Shown piece by piece: positions 1 through 7,692 of a stretch of 7,692 nt of DNA. The stretch covers positions 1 to 7,692 of the forward strand of contig CAMLOR010000158.1 in the NCBI GenBank assembly GCA_946481615.1. Direction: 5' to 3'. The translations under genes were made by a program, and so were the position numbers. The DNA is from an uncultured Aquimonas sp. Lineage in GTDB: Bacteria > Pseudomonadota > Gammaproteobacteria > Xanthomonadales > Xanthomonadaceae. Within the stretch, counting starts at the first letter, position 1; each line of letters opens with the position of its first letter. The notes under the pieces were generated by a model. That model ran no database searches. It worked only from the letters and a program-made list of their open reading frames with translations, and had not been told where the DNA came from.

Positions 1-1636
<1,636 letters not shown>

Positions 1637-1637
<1 letters not shown>

Positions 1638-2449
1638 TGAGTTTCATGCAGCAGCTCCGTGCGCGCTGGCGCGAAGCGGAGTCGCTGCTGTGCGTGGGGC
1701 TCGATCCGGAGCCCACGCGGTTTCCGGCGTCGTTGCGTGGTTCGCACGACGCCGTGTTCGAGTTCTGTCGCGCCATCGTGGATGCCACGGCCGACGCGGT
1801 CTGCGCGTTCAAGCCGCAGATCGCGCATTTCGCGGCGCTGGGCGCGGAAGCTGCGCTGCAGCGGCTGATCGCGCATGTGCATCGCGAGCATCCCGGCGTG
1901 CCGGTGATCCTCGATTCCAAGCGCGGCGACATCGGCAGCACCGCGCAGAACTATGCGACCGAAGCCTTCGACCGCTACGTCGCCGATGCCGTGACGGTGA
2001 ATCCGTATCTCGGGCGCGATTCGGTGCAGCCTTTCCTCGATCGCGCCGACAAGGGCGTCGTGGTGCTATGCCGTACCTCGAATCCGGGATCCGGCGAGTT
2101 CCAGGATCTGGTGATCGATGGGCGACCGCTGTACCAGCACGTCGCGGTGCGCGTCGCGAACGAATGGAACGGCAACGGTAATTGCCTGCTCGTCGTCGGC
2201 GCGACGTGGCCGAAGGAACTCGGCGAAGTGCGTGCACTAGTTGGCGACCTGCCCTTCCTCGTGCCCGGCATCGGCGCACAGGGCGGCGATGTGCAGGCGG
2301 CCGTTTCGCAGGGAGCGACGGAGGACGGCACGGGGCTCGTGATCAGTTCGTCCCGCGCCATCCTCTACGCCGGCAGCGGCGCCGATTTCGCGGACGCCGC
2401 GCGCGCCGCGGCGATGGCGCAGCGCGACGAGATCAATCGCTGCCGCTGA
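1637..2449 (+). CDS. pyrF: Orotidine 5'-phosphate decarboxylase, type 2 (PyrF)
   Basis: Converts OMP to UMP and CO2, the last step of de novo pyrimidine synthesis, in the cytoplasm. The 270-residue product has the length and motifs of the type-2 (mycobacterial-type) subfamily rather than the roughly 240-residue E. coli type. It shows [10 protein letters not shown] at 17-26, the catalytic Lys in FKPQ (K59), and the DxKxxD signature [14 protein letters not shown] with D93, K95 and D98. Further on are [39 protein letters not shown] and the phosphate-binding [11 protein letters not shown] near the C terminus. The start chosen is the ATG whose A is the last base of the ettA TAA stop. An AAGG (1623-1626) lies 10 bases upstream as a weak ribosome site, and the overlap suggests translational coupling. 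A second ATG at 1646 (M4) is a possible alternative. The open frame upstream of 1637 is only a shadow of ettA. Confidence 0.96.
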
Positions 2450-2490
2450 CCCGTCTTTCCGCGCGAAAGTGCGGACCCCGTAAAACGCGA

Positions 2491-2529
2491 CAACGTCGCT
2501 CCCGCGAAGGCGGAAGCCCAGCGACGTTG
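2491..2529 (+). terminator. Strong hairpin downstream of pyrF, candidate terminator
   Basis: CAACGTCGCT (2491-2500) pairs perfectly with AGCGACGTTG (2520-2529), a 10-bp stem. Inside the loop CCGC (2502-2505) can pair with GCGG (2510-2513) around a GAAG tetraloop. CGCGA (2486-2490) can extend the helix with TCGCG (2535-2539) across a 5-base bulge. The right arm is followed by CTCTTT (2530-2535), a short and imperfect T-rich run on the plus strand. It lies 41 bases after the pyrF stop, where a terminator is expected. The T-tract is weak, so the hairpin may instead stabilise the mRNA end or simply be part of the repeat element it overlaps. Confidence 0.45.
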
Positions 2530-2579
2530 CTCTTTCGCGACCCCCAAGTCACTGGATTCCCGCCTTCGCGGGAATGACG
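2494..2579. repeat. Composite inverted repeat: two facing 32-base REP-like units
   Basis: Unit A (2494-2525) and unit B (2548-2579) are inverted copies of one another, matching at 26 of 32 positions without gaps when one is reverse-complemented. Both centre on the core CCCGCGAAGGCGG or its complement. The spacer is 22 bases. Each unit is itself a small palindrome: unit B is perfect (see 2556-2575), while unit A has one mismatch in its stem (2498-2517). The arrangement of two palindromic units in opposite orientation, placed between convergent genes, is that of a REP/BIME-type dispersed element. Copy number elsewhere in the genome cannot be judged from this window. Confidence 0.8.
2556..2575. 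repeat. Perfect 20-base palindrome of dRS3-like form (ATTCCC-N8-GGGAAT)
   Basis: The sequence ATTCCCGCCTTCGCGGGAAT is a perfect 8-bp stem (ATTCCCGC/GCGGGAAT) with a CTTC tetraloop. Outer GTCA (2548-2551) and TGAC (2575-2578) are also inverted. It fits the dRS3 consensus known from Neisseria, ATTCCC-N8-GGGAAT; similar sequences occur in many proteobacteria. It sits 12 bases downstream of the stop of the minus-strand glycosyltransferase gene, so its RNA hairpin could protect or end that transcript. No U-run follows on the minus strand, so intrinsic termination is not evident. Confidence 0.7.
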
Positions 2580-2587
2580 GCGCGCCT

Positions 2588-3445
2588 CTAGACGTTCTCG
2601 CGCGAACTGCGCGCAGCGCGGCGCGCGGCCAGGGGAAAGCGCAGCCATACGCCGAGCCGCACGGCGAGGCGCAGCCAGAACGGCGAATCAGCCGCATCGA
2701 ACTTCTTGAAGTAGCGCAGCATCCCGCGGTGCTTCTGCCATTCCACCCACACCGGCCGCGCGCGGCTGGAAGTGCCCTTGTCGTGCACCACTCGCACGTG
2801 GTTGGCGATGCCGACGCGATGGCCGGCGAGCAATGCGCGGCGGCACAGGTCGAGGTCTTCGCAGTGCAGGACATAGCCTTCGTCGAAGCCGCCGAGCGCT
2901 TCGAACACACGGTGCGGCATCAGCATCAAGGCACCCGACACTGCATCCACGAAGCTCACCGGCTGCGTCGTGTCGATGGGTTCGTCGATCTCGAGCGTTG
3001 CCCCGCCCAGTCCCAGCGCGCGCTTGATCGCCACCGTCGGCGTCGGCGTGCGGCGGCGCGAGGCCAACTGCGGCGTGCCGTCGGCGTTCACCAGTTGCGC
3101 GCCGAGGATGGCGAGCGACGCGTCGTGCGCGAGCAGTTCGCGCAGGCGCCGCACGGCATCGGGCGGCAGTTCGCAATCGGGGTTGAGGAACAACAGGTGC
3201 GACGCCGGCGTCGCCGCGGCGCCCTGGTTGCAGGCCACCGCGAAGCCGCGATTGTCTTCGTTGCGCAGCAGCCGCACGCGGGCGTCGCGCGGCAGTTTGC
3301 CGAGGCTGCCGTCGCGCGAGGCGTTGTCGACCACGACGACCTCGACCGGCGCATCCTGCGCCAGCGCCGAGGCCACGCAGCGCGACAGCCACTCGCCGCT
3401 GTCGTGCGAGACGACGATGACGGCGGTGGCGTCGGAACCGTTCAC
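2588..3445 (-). CDS. Family 2 glycosyltransferase, WbbL/rhamnosyltransferase-like
   Basis: Predicted cytoplasmic, inverting GT-A glycosyltransferase adding a sugar from an NDP-sugar donor to a growing surface glycan; donor and acceptor cannot be read from sequence. The 285-residue product begins directly on the first Rossmann strand, AVIVVSHDSGEWL (8-20). The donor-binding VVVVDNAS follows at 36-43, then NRGFAVACNQG (65-75), with NPDCEL (88-93) in the DxD position. SRRRTPTP (129-136) and GALMLMPHRVFEALGGFDE (171-189) are typical of the WbbL group. The acceptor-side HCEDLDLCRRA (194-204) holds the likely catalytic acid pair E196/D197. No membrane segment is evident; the Arg-rich C terminus is consistent with peripheral membrane contact. 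The GTG at 3445 is chosen because upstream codons overlap the preceding gene and encode low-complexity Arg/Ala sequence; no clear Shine-Dalgarno is present. It is the last gene of the minus-strand operon, 16 bases after its upstream neighbour. The rhamnosyl assignment is only by resemblance. Confidence 0.88.
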   Translation of the reverse strand: MNGSDATAVIVVSHDSGEWLSRCVASALAQDAPVEVVVVDNASRDGSLGKLPRDARVRLLRNEDNRGFAVACNQGAAATPASHLLFLNPDCELPPDAVRRLRELLAHDASLAILGAQLVNADGTPQLASRRRTPTPTVAIKRALGLGGATLEIDEPIDTTQPVSFVDAVSGALMLMPHRVFEALGGFDEGYVLHCEDLDLCRRALLAGHRVGIANHVRVVHDKGTSSRARPVWVEWQKHRGMLRYFKKFDAADSPFWLRLAVRLGVWLRFPLAARRAARSSRENV

Positions 3446-3461
3446 GCCGCCGCCGCGGGGC

Positions 3462-5294
3462 TCAGAGCTCGCCGCGGCGCGACAGCGCCGCGTCCCACAT
3501 CGCCGGCCAGGCGTCGAGCGCATCGGCGTGCTGCGACAGCGCTTGGCGATAGCGCGCCGTGAGCGTCGCGGTGTCGTCCACGTCGTCCCAGTCGGCGAGC
3601 TTCGGCACGCCGCCCGCGATCATGGCTTTGCCGTTGGCCTCGATCAGCTGGCGCAGATCGGCCTGCCAGTACACCGGCGCGCCTTTGGCGGACTGCAGCA
3701 CGCTGTGCAGCGAATGCACGAGCGAGGAACGCACCGCGGCCAGGTGTTCGCGCAGTTCGCCGAGGATGGACTTCTCGCTGCCGGCCGAAAGATCGCGCAG
3801 GCGCGCCGCGAAGCCGCGCAGGCGCGCGGCGCGATCCTCGGCATGGAACTCCGCCGCCGAGGCGTTCGCCAGATCCATGAAATAGTCGTTGAGGCCCGGC
3901 GTGAAGGCCTGCTTCAGCGTGGCGGCACGCGAGCGCTCGCCTTCCTGCCGATGGCCGATCGCGGTGGGCAGGTGCGCCGTGAGCGAATCGGGCGAAAGGA
4001 AACGGCACATCGCGCCGAACAGGCGATCCTCGCCGCGGCCGGCCGGACGCGTGAACGGCAGCATGCGGCTGGCATCCACGGTGAAGGGCGTGAAGTTGCC
4101 CTGCGCCTGCAGGCGCGCACGCGCCGGGCCGTACCACAGCGCGGGCGATTCGATATTGCGCAGGTAGTCCTCGCGCGAGCCCCAGAAGCCTTCGCGCGAT
4201 TTCGGATCGAGCGCGAACAGCCAGCCGGCGCTCGCGGTGCCCGAATGGCCGCGATGTCCGTTGACGGTGGCGATGATGCGGCGGCCGCGGTCCAGGTGCG
4301 GCAGCAGGCTCGGTGCCGCGCCCACCAGATCGGCGCGCGAGAGCGAAAGCTGCGGATGCGTGTTCAGTCGGGCGCCGAGCGGCGCGCCGCACAGGTCGAA
4401 ATGCGCCTGCAGCGGATCGCCGTCGAATTCGACACCGGCGTCGAGCGCGGACTCGGCGTTCGCGAAGAAGCGCACCGGCAGCTGCCCGCCGGCCTTCAGT
4501 TCGACGCCGCCACCGGCTTCCGGATGCAGGCGCAGGGGGAACAGGAAGTCGTCGTCGAGCAATGCGTAGCGGCGGCCCGCGGCCAGCAGCGCGATCAGAT
4601 TCATCGCCAGGCCGCCGGCGTGCGGGCGCGGCAGTTCGCGGCGCAGGAGCCAATCGGCCGCGCCCTGATGCGTGTTGCCCGCGGCCAGGGCATCGGCGAG
4701 CTTCGACCATTCGGCCGGGCCGACGTAGCGGGTTTCGACGCCGGCCTCGGCGCCGAACTGCGCCAGCAGCGCGGCGTGTTCGCGCGCATGGGCGGCGTCG
4801 CGCGAATCGTCGACCAGCCAGTAGCGGTGCTTCGGCGCGTACTTGCGTTCGTACTCGAGCAGGCTCGCGAGCAGGCGTTTGGTCTGTTCCGGGCGGTCGC
4901 AGGCGCGGATGAATATTCCGGCGAACTCCGCCTGCGCTCGCTCGTCGTGCTCGGCCAGGCGCGCGAGCCAGTCGGCGTCGCTGATCAACAGGCCGCGCGA
5001 GATCAGGTTCTCCAGCACGCGTTTCACGGCGTCGCCCTGTTGGGGCAGTTTGGGCATGGCCTGCCGCACGGCGGCCACGTGTTCCTCGAGGGTGCGGAAC
5101 GGACGGCACACGTCCATCGCGCCGAGCACCTGCTCGGTCATCACGTGCAGCTGTTCGGTGTCGAGGTCGAAGAAGACCACCTCGCCGTTGGCCAGCGACG
5201 ACACGCGGCCGGCGACGGAGGCGAAGAGCGGGCCGCTCGGCGGCGCCGGTTTCTTGGTGAGCGGCAGCGTGCCGTAATCGATCTGGAAATCCAT
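3462..5294 (-). CDS. PqqD-like domain fused to divergent GT-A glycosyltransferase-like protein (610 aa)
   Basis: I do not recognise the full-length family. Residues about 25-105 resemble the PqqD-like winged-helix fold: GEVVFFDLDTEQLHVM (37-52), then FRTLEEHVAAV and, after a helix, VLENLISRGLLIS (93-105). Residues about 125-450 look like a GT-A domain: IFIRACDRPEQTKRLLASL (127-145), a donor-site YWLVDDS (158-164), GGLAMNLIALLAAGRRYALL running into the acidic triplet DDD (247-249, DxD position), and an acceptor-side GRGEDRLFG (419-427) followed by H448. The DDD-to-GED distance, about 170 residues, is long for family 2. Residues 450-610 look mostly helical and match nothing I know. No signal peptide or membrane segment is seen. 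The start is the ATG at 5294, 4 bases after the methyltransferase stop; the frame stays open to 5696, but that extension reads as an Arg/Ser/Thr-rich shadow. It is likely a cytoplasmic glycan-assembly enzyme, judged by its neighbours. The gene is certain, the function inferred. Confidence 0.8.
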   Translation of the reverse strand: MDFQIDYGTLPLTKKPAPPSGPLFASVAGRVSSLANGEVVFFDLDTEQLHVMTEQVLGAMDVCRPFRTLEEHVAAVRQAMPKLPQQGDAVKRVLENLISRGLLISDADWLARLAEHDERAQAEFAGIFIRACDRPEQTKRLLASLLEYERKYAPKHRYWLVDDSRDAAHAREHAALLAQFGAEAGVETRYVGPAEWSKLADALAAGNTHQGAADWLLRRELPRPHAGGLAMNLIALLAAGRRYALLDDDFLFPLRLHPEAGGGVELKAGGQLPVRFFANAESALDAGVEFDGDPLQAHFDLCGAPLGARLNTHPQLSLSRADLVGAAPSLLPHLDRGRRIIATVNGHRGHSGTASAGWLFALDPKSREGFWGSREDYLRNIESPALWYGPARARLQAQGNFTPFTVDASRMLPFTRPAGRGEDRLFGAMCRFLSPDSLTAHLPTAIGHRQEGERSRAATLKQAFTPGLNDYFMDLANASAAEFHAEDRAARLRGFAARLRDLSAGSEKSILGELREHLAAVRSSLVHSLHSVLQSAKGAPVYWQADLRQLIEANGKAMIAGGVPKLADWDDVDDTATLTARYRQALSQHADALDAWPAMWDAALSRRGEL

Positions 5295-5298
5295 GGGG

Positions 5299-6132
5299 TC
5301 AGCGGTTTTGCAGCTCGGCGAGCTGCCGTTCGAGTTCGAGGATGCGGTGGCCGGCCGCGATGTTCTTGCGGACTTCGGCGTTGTAGTGGGCGTAGACGCT
5401 TTCTTCGGCGTCGCCGAACAGCGAGAGCGCGGGAAGGTCGCGCAGCGTTTCCGGGCGCTTCGCGCAGACCGCCACGTAGTAGAGCGGCGGCAGCGTGAGC
5501 GCGTCTTCGATGGCGCCGTCGGCGCGCATGGTGGTGGCTTCGTACTGGCCTTGGCCGTCCAGCGCCCAGAGCGCCGACTGGAATACCAGTTTCTGGCCGT
5601 ACAGCCGGAACGCGGGGAAGCGCGCGGCAAGCATCGCTTCGAATTCCGGCCGATACAGTTCGCGCACGTGGTGTTCGTTGGCGAAGCCGGTGGCATCGGT
5701 ATACGTGCGCTTGTCGGGCGTCGAGACCAGCAGCAGGCCGTCGTCGGAGAGCAGGCGCGCGAAGCCGTCGAGCATGCGTTCCTGCGGCTGCAGGTGTTCG
5801 AGTGTCTCGAAGCTGGCGATCAGGTCGACACTGCCTGCGGGCAGATGATCGAGCGCGGTGACGTCGGCGGTTTCGAAGCGCAGGTTGGGCGCAGGGTAGC
5901 GCAGGCGCGCGTGATCGACGGCCTGCTGCGAAACGTCGACGCCCAGGACGCTGGCCGCCCGGCGCGCGAGCAGCGCGCTGCCGTAGCCTTCGCCGCAGGC
6001 CGCGTCGAGCACGCGCTTGCCGGCCGCGAATCGCAGCGCGAAGGCATAGCGATGCCAGTGTTCGTACCAGATCTCGCGCACGCATTCGGGCGTGAAGCGT
6101 TCTCCGGTGAATTCGAGGGCGGGGTCGGCCAT
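5299..6132 (-). CDS. Class I SAM-dependent methyltransferase of a polysaccharide cluster
   Basis: Predicted cytoplasmic methyltransferase, 277 residues, acting most likely on a sugar or growing glycan. The N terminus FTGERFTPE...EHWHRYAFA (8-32) is a recurrent lead-in in surface-glycan methyltransferases. SAM-binding motif I is VLDAACGEGYGS (41-52), the acidic ribose-binding residue is D66 in LGVDVS, the adenine-side acidic position is about D90 in TADV, motif II-like SFETLEHL is at 107-114, and LLLVSTPDK is at 133-141. The last 25 or so residues (NIAAGHRILELERQLAELQ) form a heptad-like helix, perhaps a short coiled coil for dimerisation. ATG at 6132 is preferred, 2 bases after the stop of the preceding gene; a TTG at 6138 overlapping that stop would add two residues. 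No good Shine-Dalgarno is present, so coupling to the upstream gene is likely. Substrate and methylated position are unknown; a chain-capping role is considered in the findings. Confidence 0.9.
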   Translation of the reverse strand: MADPALEFTGERFTPECVREIWYEHWHRYAFALRFAAGKRVLDAACGEGYGSALLARRAASVLGVDVSQQAVDHARLRYPAPNLRFETADVTALDHLPAGSVDLIASFETLEHLQPQERMLDGFARLLSDDGLLLVSTPDKRTYTDATGFANEHHVRELYRPEFEAMLAARFPAFRLYGQKLVFQSALWALDGQGQYEATTMRADGAIEDALTLPPLYYVAVCAKRPETLRDLPALSLFGDAEESVYAHYNAEVRKNIAAGHRILELERQLAELQNR

Positions 6133-6134
6133 GG

Positions 6135-6980
6135 TCAATCGAAGAGGTCGTGCTGCCGCGCCTCGGGGCGGGCGGGTTGCAGGCGGCGCAGGAAGCGCTC
6201 GCGCAGCGGCGCGAGCGGATCGCGCAGGATGAATCCGGCGATCAGTGCATTGTAGCCGGGATAGCGGGCGTTGAGCCGCGCCAGGTTCTCGCCGCCGGGC
6301 GCGAAGCCTTCGGGTTTGAAGCTGGCGCCACCGCGGTGGGCCACGTAGGCGTCGTCGCAGAGCACGTTGCGCCAGCCGTGGGCGGCGGCACGCAGGCAGA
6401 AGTCGTTTTCCTCGCCATAGCCGCGGCCGAAGGTGGCCTGGTCGAAATCGCCGATGGCCTCGACCGCGGCGCGGCGCAGGAACATGCAGAAACCGACGGC
6501 GGTGGGCAGCTCGGGGTATTCGGGAGCGCCGGCGGTGCGGGCGGCCTCGGCGAGTTCGTCGAGGTTTTCAGGCACCGGGGCGGCTTCGCAGAAGCGCGGG
6601 AACGAGCAGATCTCGGCGTTGTTCGACCACGGCGTGACCGTGGCGATGCGCGGATCGCTGGCGGCGCAGGCCAGCAGGCGCTCGAACCACCCCGGTGTCG
6701 TCACGGTATCGGAGTTCAGCAGGATCGCGTCGTCGGGGCCGGTTTCCTTCAAGGCCTCGTTGACGTTGCCGACGAATCCGAGATTCTGCCGGCGGCGCAC
6801 ATGGCGCAGGTCGAGAGCGCTGCTGTGTTTCTCGACGACCTCGGCCACGCGCGCATCGGGCGAGGCATCGTCGGCCAGCAGCACGGGCACGCCACGCGGC
6901 AACGTGCGCGCCAGGCTCGCCAGACAGGCGTCGAGATCGTCCGGTGCGTTGTACACCGGCAGCAGGATCTGCACACCCAT
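6135..6980 (-). CDS. Family 2 glycosyltransferase (GT-A fold)
   Basis: Predicted cytoplasmic glycosyltransferase of 281 residues. It opens on strand 1 with ILLPVYNAPDDLDACLASL (5-23), followed by donor-site LLADDASPD (34-42) and NLGFVGNVNEAL (66-77). NSDT (89-92) occupies the DxD region and TPWSNNAEICSFP (116-128) is a block conserved in this subgroup. TAVGFCMFLRRAAVEAIGDFD (160-180) leads into FGRGYGEENDFCLRA (184-198), with the catalytic-type acidic residues E190/E191 and D193, and a metal or acceptor His in VAHRGGASF. This is the subgroup often found as one module of very large multi-domain glycosyltransferases; here it stands alone. The ATG at 6980 lies 2 bases after the stop of the transporter ATPase gene. 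The in-frame open stretch to 7610 is an antisense-type shadow rich in Arg/Ala. Donor and linkage cannot be predicted. Confidence 0.9.
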   Translation of the reverse strand: MGVQILLPVYNAPDDLDACLASLARTLPRGVPVLLADDASPDARVAEVVEKHSSALDLRHVRRRQNLGFVGNVNEALKETGPDDAILLNSDTVTTPGWFERLLACAASDPRIATVTPWSNNAEICSFPRFCEAAPVPENLDELAEAARTAGAPEYPELPTAVGFCMFLRRAAVEAIGDFDQATFGRGYGEENDFCLRAAAHGWRNVLCDDAYVAHRGGASFKPEGFAPGGENLARLNARYPGYNALIAGFILRDPLAPLRERFLRRLQPARPEARQHDLFD

Positions 6981-6982
6981 GC

Positions 6983-7692
6983 TCAGGCGCCCCAGCGGTG
7001 CGACAGGCGGACGAGGCCGAACTCGCGCGAAGCGCCACGCACCACGAAGCCGCGTTCGACGGTATCGAACAGGCGCACGCCTTCGGGATCGAGCGCGTGC
7101 AGCTTGAGGTTGTAGCCGCCGGGCAGCAGCGCCGGCGCGTCGAATTCGACGCGGAAGCGGAAATGCTGGGCGTCCACGCGCTCGGCCGGCGCGTCGTCGA
7201 TCTCGGTGGTGGTGCCGTACACCGGCGTGCCATCGGCGCGCAGCAGCCCCACGCCCAACTGCGGCGGACGTCCGTCGGGAGCGTAGATCCGCACGTCCAG
7301 CGAGAAGCCCTCGCCCACGCGCAGCACGCGCGGCGCGGCTTCTTCGCTGCCGTTGAGCATGACGCCGGTGATGCGGTACTCGCCACCCGCGTAATCGGCC
7401 TGGATGTCCGGTCCGCCTTCGCGCAGCGATTTGCGCTCGTGATACGCGAGGTAATCCTGCGTCACGTCGAACACGTCGCCGTAGGCCTGCACCTTGCCGT
7501 CCTTCAGCCACAGCGCGTGCTTGCACAGTTTCTGCACGTGGTACATGGAATGCGAGACGAGCAACAGCGTGCCGCCGCGTTCCAGATAGTCTTCCATCCA
7601 GCGGATGCACTTCTTCTGGAAGGATTCGTCGCCCACGGCCAGCACTTCGTCGGTGATGAGCAGGTCGGGCCGCACCGCGGCGATCACCGCGA
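6983..7692 (-). CDS. wzt: O-antigen/polysaccharide ABC transporter ATP-binding protein, Wzt-type, 5'-partial
   Basis: C-terminal 235 residues of the ATPase subunit of an ABC exporter moving lipid-linked polysaccharide across the inner membrane, with a permease (Wzm) expected upstream beyond the window. The visible part starts AVIAAVRPD just after where the signature motif should lie. It contains Walker B and D-loop LLITDEVLAVGD (residues 10-21 of the fragment, catalytic E15), the Wzt-typical ESFQKKC, and the H-loop LLLVSHSM (H47). Walker A, Q-loop and signature are outside. After a linker, the last 150 or so residues are strand-rich (GEYRITGVMLNG, VGEGFSLDVRI, GTPVYGTTTEIDD, LLPGGYNLKLHALD), matching the Wzt C-terminal domain that in E. 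coli O8/O9a-type systems binds the modified non-reducing end of the glycan. The reading frame runs off the edge without a start. Presence of this domain favours ABC-dependent export of a capped chain over Wzx/Wzy assembly. Confidence 0.9.
   Translation of the reverse strand, partial: AVIAAVRPDLLITDEVLAVGDESFQKKCIRWMEDYLERGGTLLLVSHSMYHVQKLCKHALWLKDGKVQAYGDVFDVTQDYLAYHERKSLREGGPDIQADYAGGEYRITGVMLNGSEEAAPRVLRVGEGFSLDVRIYAPDGRPPQLGVGLLRADGTPVYGTTTEIDDAPAERVDAQHFRFRVEFDAPALLPGGYNLKLHALDPEGVRLFDTVERGFVVRGASREFGLVRLSHRWGA

Noticed and set aside
2457..2475. A short CCGC...GCGG inverted repeat just after the pyrF stop.
   Set aside because: The stem is only 4 bp with no following T-run; the much stronger hairpin at 2491-2529 is a better terminator candidate.
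2450..2587. A possible small gene, tRNA or attachment site in the intergenic gap.
   Set aside because: No cloverleaf, integrase or direct-repeat pair is visible, and the gap is largely accounted for by the inverted repeat units.
3462..5294. A RiPP biosynthetic cluster suggested by the PqqD-like domain.
   Set aside because: No radical SAM enzyme, cyclodehydratase, lanthipeptide synthase, peptidase or plausible precursor peptide is visible; all neighbours are glycan genes.
2970..5498. An 842-codon open frame on the plus strand opposite the glycan operon.
   Set aside because: It runs antisense through three well-supported minus-strand genes, has Arg/Ala/Gly-rich composition with no recognisable motif, and is the usual by-product of very G+C-rich coding DNA.
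6981..7610. N-terminal extension of the glycosyltransferase at 6135-6980, and similar extensions at 5295-5696 and 3446-3523.
   Set aside because: Each extension overlaps the preceding, well-supported gene in another frame and has shadow-like composition; homology starts at the chosen ATG or GTG codons.

Overview
This is a strongly G+C-rich window, with third codon positions almost always G or C. It looks like a proteobacterial chromosome, most likely a gammaproteobacterium near the Xanthomonadales (Lysobacter/Rhodanobacter-like). Three things point that way: a close EttA homologue, a type-2 PyrF, and an intergenic repeat of the ATTCCC-N8-GGGAAT kind seen in many G+C-rich proteobacteria. The lineage is an inference from recognition, not a computed placement.

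The left part (1-2449, plus strand) is housekeeping. It holds the ABC-F translation factor EttA, lacking only about 10 N-terminal residues at the window edge. The stop codon of ettA overlaps the start of pyrF (TAATG), and pyrF encodes orotidine 5'-phosphate decarboxylase. The 138-bp gap that follows (2450-2587) lies between convergent genes. It holds a composite inverted repeat of two facing 32-base units. One unit carries a perfect 20-base palindrome matching the neisserial dRS3 pattern. The region can fold into hairpins and probably ends transcription from one or both sides.

The right part (2588-7692, minus strand) is the downstream end of a surface-polysaccharide operon, read right to left. 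The order is: the C-terminal half of a Wzt-type ABC-transporter ATPase with its polysaccharide-binding domain; a family 2 glycosyltransferase; a SAM-dependent methyltransferase; a 610-residue protein that appears to join a PqqD-like winged-helix domain to an unusual GT-A glycosyltransferase; and a WbbL/rhamnosyltransferase-like family 2 glycosyltransferase. Spacers are 2, 2, 4 and 16 bases and recognisable Shine-Dalgarno sites are scarce, so translational coupling is likely. Together the genes suggest cytoplasmic building of an O-antigen or similar glycan, possible methylation of that glycan, and export through a Wzm/Wzt transporter.

The most unusual item is the PqqD-like/GT-A fusion protein at 3462-5294. 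I see no RNA genes, CRISPR arrays, insertion sequences or phage genes.
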